A stretch of DNA of 64,000 bases, from assembly GCA_963678675.1 (NCBI GenBank), contig OY783198.1, positions 26,956,684 through 27,020,683 on the forward strand, given 5' to 3'. Position numbers and translations under genes: made by a program. This stretch comes from Xiphydria camelus (Eukaryota; Arthropoda; Insecta; Hymenoptera; Xiphydriidae). Every line of letters begins with the position of its first letter. The stretch's first letter is position 1. Below are positions 1-10,047 of this stretch, in pieces. The notes below the pieces were generated by a model. It saw only the letters and a list, made by a program, of their open reading frames with translations, ran no database searches and was not told the DNA's origin.

Positions 1-209
1 CAGGTGGAAAAGTTCTGAATATTTTGTCTATAATTCGTATCTATGTGATTTTTATATTAATCATATGAGGATTACATATAGATTTTTGAATGTTTTTATA
101 ATCCATATATAGTCCTTTTACGGTTAATATATAGTAATCATGTATAATCCATACATGACCAAAACCACATATGGATTCAGAAGACATAAGTATAGAATTT
201 TTTCATCTG
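1..209. mobile_element. Small terminal-inverted-repeat element at the window start
   Basis: The first 16 bases (CAGGTGGAAAAGTTCT) match, with three differences, the reverse complement of the stretch ending at 209 (CAGATGAAAAAATTCT). The interior is AT-rich with repeated variants of ATCCATATATA. This fits a MITE whose left end happens to coincide with the window edge. It may extend upstream. Confidence 0.5.
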
Positions 210-1009
210 GGAAATAGTGTTATACGACTTCATCTCCCTGAAAATCGAAGTGAAATTTCGCTTTTCGCTTTCCTAGAAAATTGATTAGGTATCCATCGTT
301 GTTCCTTCCGAATATTGCATCGATACGATCCGTCGTTTTCTCTTCAAATTTCCCGATCGACGCGCCGCCGGAGCGAGATTCGCCCCTTCCGTCGAGGTGC
401 ACTACTATACCCTCGTCCCGGGGCATCCCGCAGGACGTTTCCCCGATACAGCCGCCTCTTCCCGCGCATCGACGCGATTGTCGATATACGGATGTCTTTC
501 GGCGTTGAGAAAGGTTTATCGGTCGGAAAAGAAAGCTATTTCGCTGCTCTCCGTCTTACGGGATACGCTTTGACGTGCTTCGAGGACCGAAGGGAAATGC
601 CGTTGGGCATATTCGACGTCACGCCGTGGCGTCGGATCTCGCGTGGAATTATTTAACGTACGGAGGGAGGGAGGGAGGGCGGGGTGCGGTAGCGAAATTC
701 GGTACGCGACGCGAACCGGTTTCCGGTCAGCGCGGTTCGTCAATGGACAATCACGGGAGAATTCGTGTATTCCGAAGCACAAGCTCGTCCGTATACGATT
801 CGCCGTCATGCAGGTTGCCGTGGTTTTGTGGTCACTTTAAAGTAAAAGCGTTGCGACTGATTTTTCCGCTGATTCGAATCGAGATCCGTATTCGGGTCGA
901 CGGGAAGTTGTCGAAAAAAAATGGTGAATTCGTGATACAAATTTCCCGATTCAGAGAAAAATCAATGTTGATGACTCTGATTTAATTTGACTCGATTCAC
1001 GATAAGTCG
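210..1009. other. Non-coding, CpG-rich; short GGGA run
   Basis: Overlapping open frames on both strands are Arg-rich and look like products of CpG composition. A GGGA repeat lies at about 664-679. I see no gene. Confidence 0.6.
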
Positions 1010-1290
1010 TTAACCCTTAGAAAATGCATGCGTGGAAAATGTCATTTTTGTGTATAAGTCGGGTATCACAGACCTGAATACAAATAATAATATGAATTAT
1101 GTTTTGTTTATAAAATGAAATATTTTTTAGTGAAGAAAATAATGTTAGATATTTTACATGCTTTTTCACATTGCGCTAAACATATTTATCAACGGAAAAT
1201 AAAAATAAATGTATATTAATTGAACATCAATTAAGAGTTGTAGTATTTTCTTTTATTGCCGGGCTTCCAATCTGTGCATCTAAGGGTTAA
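1010..1290. mobile_element. TTAA-flanked MITE (piggyBac-like)
   Basis: The sequence begins TTAACCCTTAGAAAATGCATG and ends CTGTGCATCTAAGGGTTAA. This gives TTAA duplications at 1010-1013 and 1287-1290 and inverted termini CCCTTAGA-TGCA. Target TTAA and termini starting CCCT are typical of the piggyBac superfamily. The 273-bp interior has no coding potential, so the element is non-autonomous. Confidence 0.7.
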
Positions 1291-1698
1291 GACTCACTTT
1301 GTCAGGAATACTGAAAACTGCTTTATTCGTATTTCGGTATTCGAGTCGAATTTGATTCTATCCGCCCGAACTCCGTCACTGCGAGAGGAGCCTGAGCTCC
1401 CGGGCCTCGAGCCAAAGCCGGGGAGAACGCCCTTCGCGTCTGCAACTGATGCCTGACTGGTACTTACGCATCGCATACAACGTAGCTGCGGTAAGCCTCC
1501 ATCGGGCCAACCGCAAAATTACCTCGCTCGCATCGTGGAATTGTTATTGAACGAATGCATATACCTAGCGCGCACTATTTCGCGTTATCAGTTGATATAT
1601 TCTGCGGCTTTTTCCCTTTCAGGATTGTTTCGATCCCGCACGTGTTGCTATTGATATGTTTGCGGTTATGCAAGTTCGTTTATCGACACGTAATGAAA

Positions 1699-1981
1699 GA
1701 ATATACATATGAGGAGTATATAGATGCAAAAGCCGCCAAGTCACATTTTTGTGAAATCCGAGTCAGACACGGGAATTTGTTCCTTATAAGTACGTGACGT
1801 TGCAAGCGTTTTTTCTACTTTATATTATTAACAATTTAAGGTGGAATTTGCACCTAAATTATGTTCGACCTTATGCACGTACTTATAAAGAACATACTCC
1901 CGTATCCAACTCAGACTTCACAAAAATGTGACTATGTGACTTGGCGGCTTTTGCATCTATACCCTTCATATGTGTTATATG
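1699..1981. repeat. Foldback repeat with arms of about 100 bp
   Basis: The left arm (about 1699-1796) and the right arm (about 1878-1981) are inverted copies at roughly 85% identity by eye. Both contain TAGATGCAAAAGCCGCCAAG in opposite orientation. The right arm has an extra 6-bp duplication (GTGACTATGTGAC). The loop is about 80 bp. The transcript would form a long hairpin. This is probably a MITE relic; the termini are not resolved. Confidence 0.7.
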
Positions 1982-3157
1982 TAATACAGCAGTTGTCTGA
2001 TTGGAGTACGTCGTGTAACGTGTGAATATTGGATATAAAACGCCATTGATCAAGATTTTAATATTAAAGTGATAATGTAGATCCGACAGGTCAGTAGACA
2101 AATTTTAACGCCACATAATATTTTCACGTGAAAGAGAAATTTGGTAAGAGTGTCAATATAAAAGCCTCATTAAAGATATTAATTAGGGAGGAAGTACGAT
2201 GTTCGCAGGGTCATTTCCGTGTCGTAAAATTCACGTACATGCCTGCCAAGGGACGGGTCGACCTTTGTAATTTTTATGACGTTATTTTCCCCGTCATTTT
2301 TAATTTTTTTTTCCACTCAACAACCACCTTTCTCTCGCCTCGTTGGACGTCGGTTTCCCCGTAAAAAGTCGTCGCCTTTGAAAGGCGAACACGGCCCGCC
2401 ATTCTTTTTAATTCCGGGACGGCCGATCTAATGGGGCGGGAGAAATTTGACCGGATAGAAAGCCCGTATATTTCCCCGGTTCCAAGATAATTTTTCACCG
2501 GCGTTGAATGGCGAATAAGAAAATTAACGAATTAGGACATTCTAATGAATCGACCCCTCTTCGATGAGTGGTATCAGGGGTTGAAAAATAGTAACGACGA
2601 TAGCGTAACCGCGCGACGCGCTATCGCCGAGGGAAAGAATAATGAAAAGCCGTCAATGAGTTTTTGGGTTGCAATCATTATACGTATAACTTACCGAGAT
2701 TCGGGGTTGCCAACGTTCGACGTGACGCGTGCTCCGACCCCCCGGCATAGGGCTTCAAGGTAATAAAACTTTTGTAATTAAAGTCGCGGTTTTGCGCGAG
2801 GGGCGAAGTACGATGGGCGACGTGGCGCGGAGGGTTGATTAATATCGAGTTAAGCGCCGATCGCGATCGTCGATTACCTTATTCGAATCGCTTTTATTTT
2901 CCATTAAAGTTTTCTCCGTCCCACTCACTTAACCTCTCAACCCCCGATTGACGGGAAATCTCAAACAATTTGCGAATCTCGAATAAATATTTTCTTCGAT
3001 ATATCGGAGCTTTCTCCGGTTTTTCTCGAATTTGAGTTGCGGCGACCCGTCACGCTACGACGGCCTGCCGCCAGGTGGCGCCGACCCTCTCGGCCATCGA
3101 CTCCGCGGCTCCCGGCCCATGGCTCTCGGCTTCTCGTTAGTGGTCCAACAACGGGCA
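1982..3157. other. No gene seen
   Basis: Mixed AT-rich and CpG-rich DNA. Open frames here are short and share no recognisable motif. Confidence 0.55.
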
Positions 3158-3290
3158 AGTTACTATATAAGTCCGTAACTGCCCGTCTCTCACGGAGGAC
3201 CACAGAGCGTTACTGACGAGTCCACGGGCCGACTCCAGGACGAAACCCTCCGTCACGAGTTGGCGAACTCACGTTCCGTTCGCCAACAGG
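3131..3290 (+). ncRNA. Structured region with a hammerhead-ribozyme-like core
   Basis: CTGACGA (3213-3219) is followed by GTCC (3220-3223), a 14-nt loop, GGAC (3238-3241) and GAAAC (3242-3246). This matches the hammerhead pattern CUGANGA - stem II - GAAA. Arms ACGGAGG (3192-3198) and CCTCCGT (3247-3253) could form stem III in a type III layout. Upstream lies a hairpin with CGGGCAAGTTAC and GTAACTGCCCG, and downstream a perfect hairpin GTTGGCGAAC/GTTCGCCAAC (3259-3287). The expected cleavage triplet (GUH) and stem I are not evident, so this may be a decayed or chance motif. Confidence 0.25.
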
Positions 3291-3752
3291 ATTAAATCGT
3301 GATTCCCGATTAAGCCGTGAAATTATTATCAATGGAACACTTACCATTAATTGAGATTTCATCGCGTCATTCATGATTGATTTCGATACCTCGATACCGT
3401 ATTGTTCGTTCTACCGTATGTAGAATATTAAAGCACTTAAAAAGTCACTCACTCACTCACCAACTCTCGTTACCGTTTAGTAGTTATTTGGTTATTCGGA
3501 AAAGGGCACATCTACCTATATAAGGTTAGGTCAGGTTAGGGAATTATCGAAACAATTGAATCGGTTATTTTACGCGATGAAAAATATCACACGATGAAAA
3601 TTCACCAACTCGTTGTCGTACCGTTAACGTACCGAACTCACGTGAGACTCACCGTGGCTCACAGTAGACTGCCGAATCTTCCGTGTCCGTGAAATTTTCA
3701 TTTCTTCCTCTACTTGACCGTGATATAGTTTCAGTTGGTAAATATCCCAACG

Positions 3753-3780
3753 AGTTGGCGAACTCACTTTTCGTTCGCCA
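3753..3780. repeat. Second copy of the GTTGGCGAACTCAC hairpin
   Basis: CGAGTTGGCGAACTCAC followed by TTTTCGTTCGCCA repeats the hairpin at 3259-3287 with two or three changes. The surrounding 3.4-3.8 kb has several diverged copies of ACTCAC/CGAGTTGG words, which suggests a degenerate local repeat. Confidence 0.55.
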
Positions 3781-6119
3781 CAGAGTTTAGAAATTTCCCC
3801 CCGCTTTTCTCGCCACGCGTTATGACATTGTTGGAAATCTCGTTGGTTACGCTGTATACTCCGAGGTGTCTCGGAAGATTGTGTCTTTCCCTCTCTCGAA
3901 GTTCGAAAGTAAAATTCGCAGAAGAAGAAAAAAGATCGAGTTGGAATTGTGTATTTGAAAATTGGAGGGGTGTGCGTGATTGCAAAGACATTTTTTTGAT
4001 CAATTAGAATTAGGTTTCGAAGAATTTGCAAATAATTTCATCCACACTTCGCCTTGAAGAGAATCCGCGACACATTTATCGCGCTCTACGCGAAGCTCGT
4101 TACTCGGGTAATCCTTCCTTTTTTCCCTTTCTTTTCGCCCGCCTTTCGGCGCGAAACAACCCCGGGATTCCTCGCGGCTATTCCCCGTTCCGCGAGGGAC
4201 GGAGCGTGTTTCCATTACGAACTTCATTACGGGGTATTAATTGATCTCGAAAGCTCTGGACGGTCTTTTTCTCGCGCTCCAAATTCTGCTTATTTCATTT
4301 CGTCGCCACTTGCAGCCGTCTTATTGCTCGTTACAACTTTGTTTACATAATTTTTTTTTTTTCGTATATCGACTTACAAAGAAGATATAACATTTTGTAC
4401 AAATTGGAATATAAATTTATTTGCCACGCGGTCACTTGCAGAATTCAAGGACTCCATCTTCCGCTGGAAGTGCGTTTTTTAGATGTCTCGCCGCACGCCG
4501 CTTTATGTGGCCCACGCGTCGTCGAAACGACTTCCTTTCATAAAACTTTTCGCTTCGAAAAACAGATAAAAGTCACAACTGGCGCGATCAGGTGAACGGC
4601 GTGGGTGTTTTATCGTTGCGATTTTTTTTCGCGTGAAAAATCGCCTCGCCGATAGCGTTAAATCAAAACTTTGACTGTTGCCCTCGGCGTATCTTTTTCC
4701 ATTTTAAGTTTTAACGCGACTGCGAACATTGCGAAAAACCATTTAGTCGGATAAATTATATTTAACAAATTCCGAACTCTTGTTAAATTCAGAAAAGGGA
4801 CTGTGCTTAACGATTTTTAAATCCGTTCGATCGTGGGAGTCGGATCGCACTATCTGAACGTTCAATCTCGCTTTTCCCGTATTGTATAATTTTGTACCAT
4901 TGGCTGTATTCCTTTTTCACCTTTTTCTCCGGTGGGACGTGCTTTTAAAAAACGCTTCCCGTGCGACCGGACCCTCGTTATCCGGGTAATTTTTTTCCAC
5001 CTCCATCAGTTCACCCTGCAGCGCCTCGCAGAACGACGCAAGCGAGCAGGTTCCCCTTTTTACGCGAAAAAAGAGCCGCCGATATTTCCCACGTTCCTTT
5101 TTTTTCACGAGGAAAAAAGAGCATCCAACAACCCCGCGTCGAGGCACTAATTGATCCCTATCGTAAGTTCCGTCGTCAACCGGAACAATGGTACATACCT
5201 ACGTATTTTTCACCTTTTTTCTTGTTTTAAAAGGAACGAAAAATGAATCTCGAATATCGATTATTTTGTTCCTAGTTCGATATTTAGAATGTGTAGTGTG
5301 GGTTCGTACTGTATATGAAAATTAAAAAAAAATGTCGCGTCTAGCCATCATTAATGATTCGTATGCGACTGTCATCGCTACCACATCCGCCTCGATTCTT
5401 TGACCAATAAGATCTGTAACCACGAAATTACCGCGACCGTATTAATAACGATAAAAATCCTTTCATTCCTCGCAAAATTCGCTCCACTTTGGAATCACCG
5501 AAAACTCTATGTATGTACATAATTACGGTACAGCGACTTCGAAGCTACGTGCAAGAAGGGTTGCGGCTAATTACCAGCAATGTCTGGCGCCTGTATATGG
5601 TAGAGAAGTGAGGGGGAGTCTGTTGCGCTCTGGCAACTAACCAGGCCTCGCTCCTCTAGCAACTTCCACTTCCGGCCGCGGCACGTCTCTCGAGGAGATT
5701 TCGTCTTACGAAGAGAGGATCCTGAACTTATGTGGAGCCTTGCGGAGATGCTTTAATTAAAAGTTACTCTCGGTGCGCGAGGCTCGAACTCTTAAAAACT
5801 CGAGATGGCATATAAAAAAATGCAGTGTGGGTCATTTATAACTGAAGGGATGATTTATCGAATGGTGGACGTATGTACATCGTATGAAAGTATATTCGGT
5901 GATATTAATAGCTTATTTTATGAAATAAAATTGTGCTTGCTTTTGGGCAAACCGAGATTTCGGGTGTTGCGAAGTTTTCAATTAAGGAGTTGACATTTTG
6001 CCAAAAGTCGAATTCTCTGAAATTGATAATTCGACCACGTTATTTTAAGTATTTTTGTGTGTTAATTACGAAAAGCACGCTTATTAATTCAATATCTCGT
6101 GGAAAATATAAGGAGTCAG
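3781..6119. other. No gene seen
   Basis: Open frames are short and lie on both strands. There are oligo-T stretches near 4350, 4625 and 5100. Nothing recognisable as a gene, RNA or complete element. Confidence 0.55.
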
Positions 6120-6300
6120 TGATTTTGTGTACGGAAGAGCTCGATTCCAGAGATTTCGATTTTTTCGATTTTTCGCGAAAATCAAAATCTCCAGAATCGA
6201 TCGCTCGATCTTGCGTATTTTTTCGGGAATTCGATTTCGGTGGTCTAGAATTCAAATCCAGAGATTTCGATCTTAGCGATTTAAAAGTGTGCCCCTCGAC
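6120..6300. repeat. Palindromic AT-rich dispersed repeat, copy 1
   Basis: The core CGATTCCAGAGATTTCGATT is followed by an inverted partner AATCTCCAGAATCGATCG and a tail that continues CTCGATCTTGCGTATTTTTTCG. Related sequence extends back to about 6000. The same hairpin and tail recur near 29.0, 52.6 and 52.9 kb. Confidence 0.65.
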
Positions 6301-6946
6301 CTGATGGAAAGCGCGCATTAGTCGAGAGAGCGACTGTACACATCAACGCGGTGTCTGTCCTACGAGTGTCGAGTAGTGCGTGGTCATTAGAAATCCGATA
6401 TCTCGACCTCCGTATCCTTCCTTCCCCGCTGTAGACCCTTCGGACTGATATCCCGTTACTGCTAAAACAGAGCCAAGAGTCCTGAAAGCTTTCCCGCAGT
6501 GTTCGCGAGCGCGCCGGATCGCGTATCGACAGTCGAAGACGCCAAACCGGCGGAAATCGGTGGGCGCGCAAACGAGGAAATCTCGTTACCGCCGCTGACC
6601 GAAGGGGGGAAGTATAGTCGCCGGACGAGATTTCGAGCCTCGGCAAGAGAGGGAAAAGTTGAATGAGCGCGCGCGAAGAGCAATTTGCATCCGGGCGTCG
6701 CCCCGCTATCACTGTCGGTCCTCGCAGTTTCCGCTTCGGTCACCCCTGTGGGAACTAATTAACAGTAAACTGGTTAGTTTCTGCGCTCTACGGGCTGTGC
6801 TCCTCCCGCTAATTACGACTTGGCCATTAACTGATAGACCCTCGTCAGCTGTGAACGCGCGCGACTTTTCACTCAGGACTCGGGTCGGTCCTGCATTTTT
6901 AATTCTATCGCGATTTAATTGGACTCGTATGTCAAAGTAGATCATT
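6301..6946. other. CpG-rich non-coding stretch
   Basis: Overlapping Arg-rich frames on both strands (up to 143 codons) show no conserved motif. I see no gene. Confidence 0.5.
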
Positions 6947-7378
6947 CACGAAATTGTAGACATATTCTTTTAGATTTATAGTAAATCGATCGCTGTTGTA
7001 TCGAAACCCTACGTTGAGCCTAAAATAGCCCGTTAGTGAATATTTCGCCAACTCGAGGCTCAAAATAGGAGCTTATAATCTGAGCAGGTCAATGGTAGGT
7101 CGAATGGAGTACTAAAAGCATCAAGGTAGGAGTAAACTTTCAATTCGCGCGCTCACAAAGGAGTGATAACGTCTTGATTCGAAATTTTACCCCTACTTTC
7201 ATGCTTTTAATACTCCATTCGATCTATCGTTGGCCTGCTCAGCTTATAAGCTCTTATTTTTTAAACCCTGAGTTAGTGAAATGTTTGCAAACGAACTATT
7301 ACAGGCTCGACATAGGATTTCAATACAGCGATAAATCGACATACTGTAAACCTAAACGAGTAGGTCTACAATTTCGAC
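6947..7378. repeat. Large near-palindrome with arms of about 200 bp and almost no loop
   Basis: The outer ends are ACGAAATTGTAGAC and GTCTACAATTTCG. Inner matched blocks include GAGCTTATAATCTGAGCAGG against CCTGCTCAGCTTATAAGCTC, and CGAATGGAGTA against TACTCCATTCG. The centre is near 7165. Arms look roughly 80% identical by eye over their full length. This is a foldback element or an inverted duplication. Confidence 0.8.
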
Positions 7379-7391
7379 TCGGGGTATCGCT

Positions 7392-7544
7392 TTAACCCTT
7401 TGTGGCCTAAATTATTAGTATTTTTTTTTTTTGGGGGGGGGGGGCCTCCCCTACATGTAGTTCCAACCAGCGCTTACTGGTACAGCAGAAACAAATTTTG
7501 AATATATGGTTCCAAGCGATCACCACTGGACCACAAAGGATTAA
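7392..7544. mobile_element. TTAA-flanked MITE (piggyBac-like)
   Basis: TTAACCCTTTGTGGCC at the left faces GGACCACAAAGGATTAA at the right, giving TTAA flanks at 7392-7395 and 7541-7544. The interior carries a T12 run joined to a G12 run (7421-7444). No coding potential. Confidence 0.7.
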
Positions 7545-9602
7545 AAATGCGAGATAAAATTTCTCTTCTTCGAGTTTGCACGCGCGAGTCGATACGCTTC
7601 TGTTTTTATATCGCAGCGAAGCCGAGTCAACGGGATCGCTCGGTATGCAAAGTGGCAATTGGTCCTCCGCAAATAGAGGAGATGTCTGTGGGCCTCGCGT
7701 GTTTGCGTACCTCTCGCATCCAGACGGAGCGCGGTTAGGTGGATCGAATCGAAGCGGGAGACAATCGGCGCGTCCCCTGTCGAACGGAACAAAGCGAAGG
7801 GGTTTCCCCTACGAGAGCGAGGACAAACTCGCCCCTTTATACGCGTGGTGTGAGGATATACCTACGCGCGCGTGCGATAAGACCAAATGGATGCAGCTAT
7901 CGACACTCGCACGGCGCAGCGCAACCCCGCATCGACTAATAAATTCTCCATCCCTGTCTTTACGTACACACGGGGACCCGTTCCATTTTCTCGCATCTTC
8001 CATCGATGTACCTGCTGTTCGCGGCCACGGGAGGACTATTTTGACGGTGAAGTCAAAACGTTTTGCGGGGTTTCAAATCCAATTTTTGGTTTCGACATCT
8101 CCGCCGAGGCTCCGTTGATCCCTTTAGTCGTAGCTAGGGAAAGGGAGAGGTGGGGTCATCGGGTTTCTCTTTTTGCCGGATGAATGGGAGAGACGTTTTT
8201 TTTATACCGGGTCGCGTATCACGTGGATATCGTATTGTATGTCACGTATACGTTGCGGCGGGAGATGAGTCTAAGGGATTGCTCGGATCAGCGGAAATTC
8301 CGGTAGATTTCTTCCACGAGAGGATTGGTACCAGATTTGGACTAGTCTCATTTTATGTATATATATACGTAGCGCAGACTGCTCGAGTTGATTACTCATT
8401 ATTATTTCTTTGTGGGGGGGGGGGGGGGGGGTTAGTATTATATTTCTTCCTCGGTGTGGTCGTAATTGAAACGATCAAAGGGATTTCAAATACACCAATT
8501 CCTTTGTCTGGTCATAGTGAGGCAAGGGGAGAGAGATACGTTGCCATTAACTTCCTTTATCGTGGGATTCACTGAGAAAGGGACTTTTTCTTTTATCGCG
8601 TAAAGTATCCTCGTGTACCTACATATATACATATATATGAGTGTATATAACCGTGTATCTTGGTGTAAGACGGGGCTAACGGATAGCTCGATCAGCGAGA
8701 ATTCAAGTAGTCTTTTTCCTCGAGGGAGAATGGATACTACAAGTGGAGGAGAGTTCCCCCATCATGCCTTTCCAAGCTTGACAAGCCAATAAAGTGACTG
8801 CAGTGTATATAATCTATGTAAAATAATCTCTCCTTCGCGGTAACATCTCACTAGTCATCTATTTTGATTCATTATCGTTTGATTTTCCTCGTGAAAAATT
8901 CACAATGAAATTATATCGGTCCAAAAATCCACTTATGAAAATCGAAGTAAACAAACGTATTCGAATTTCCAACGCACGAACCTACTTTCCGATTGTACGA
9001 CAACGAGCATCATTAGAGAATCACATGTCGCGCGCGACTCCCCATGAATAAACATTACCACGATCGTGCCCTCCCTCCCATTTATTACCGCCATCGGGCG
9101 ATATTTCACCACAATCCGTCCCTCGGCAAAAATCTCCAACCGCCCGGCGAACGACGAGCGTTGCAATGCGAGAAAAACCTGCCTACATTCGAAACGTCTC
9201 AGGTATCTTCCCGCGAGCGGTCCATCGTTCATCCGTCATGACGATCATTACTCGTCGCCCCTCCGTCGTCCTTTATTCTCTTTTCCTCCCCCTCCATCGC
9301 ACGTCCAACTGCATAGCGTCTCCCCGTGACACGTCCCGTCGTACTCCCGGAACGCGAAAGACGTCTAGCTGGATGCAGAGGGGCGGAAGGGGTGCAGCTC
9401 CGTTATTCCATCGAGAGCAGGAAGGTCTATCGGGGTCGTGAACGCGGGTGGCAAAAAAAAAGGCGCCCCACCCGAAAAGGTCGTTCGATATTCGAGTATA
9501 CGAGCCTCGCGTCTCATCGATATTTATACGCATCTCTTCTCGTCCTTTTCGCGAGTCCTTCGAAGCCTCCTTTCGCGTCTTTCCTCTCCTCACTGTCTAT
9601 CT
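7545..9602. other. No gene seen; long G tract
   Basis: The longest frame (180 codons from 7576) is Arg/Ser-rich with no motif and overlaps others on both strands. A run of 18 G lies at 8414-8431. Loosely similar stretches near 8260-8340 and 8660-8740 (both with GCTCG-ATCAGCG-GAATTC) hint at an old local duplication. Confidence 0.5.
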
Positions 9603-9608
9603 ACGTAC

Positions 9609-10041
9609 TAGGGATGTGCGATTAGTTATCGATTACTAAAAATCGATGTTTTTTGGGAGATGATCAATTATTTTAAACGATATTTGCGAGTTCGAAACAA
9701 TCGATGTGAAATCGATGTCTTTTCCAGAATCTCAAAAAAATCGACTTTTTCAATTTCTGTAATTTTATTTCATTTCACGGCATTAGATATATTATACATA
9801 CGTGAAATTCTACATCCTTACTTTTTTAAGCTTATGCTGACTTCACATACGCGATAATATTGACGATGTACTTGTACACAAAGAACAATCACGAAAGAAA
9901 GATTGGAAAGAAGCACTTGAAGTAGTAGATTATTAAAACAATCAGCGTTTTTTAGTCGATTGATCGATTACAAAAATCTCACTGCTTCCATCATCGATTT
10001 TTCGTAATCGATGTTTTTTTGGGCAACACCGCACATCCCTA
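9609..10041. mobile_element. hAT-like non-autonomous element
   Basis: Termini TAGGGATGTGCG and CGCACATCCCTA are perfect 12-bp inverted repeats. ACGTAC flanks both sides (9603-9608 and 10042-10047) as a possible target duplication. TAGGGATGTGC-like ends are common in hAT elements, which usually duplicate 8 bp, so a 6-bp match is short for the family. The AT-rich 433-bp interior, with repeated ATCGAT words, encodes no transposase that I can see. Confidence 0.7.
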
Positions 10042-10047
10042 ACGTAC

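Noticed and set aside
3523..3542. AGGTTAGGTCAGGTTAGG as telomeric repeat (insect TTAGG)
   Set aside because: Only two or three imperfect units, inside ordinary sequence. A similar GGTTAGGTTA at 57744 is also isolated.
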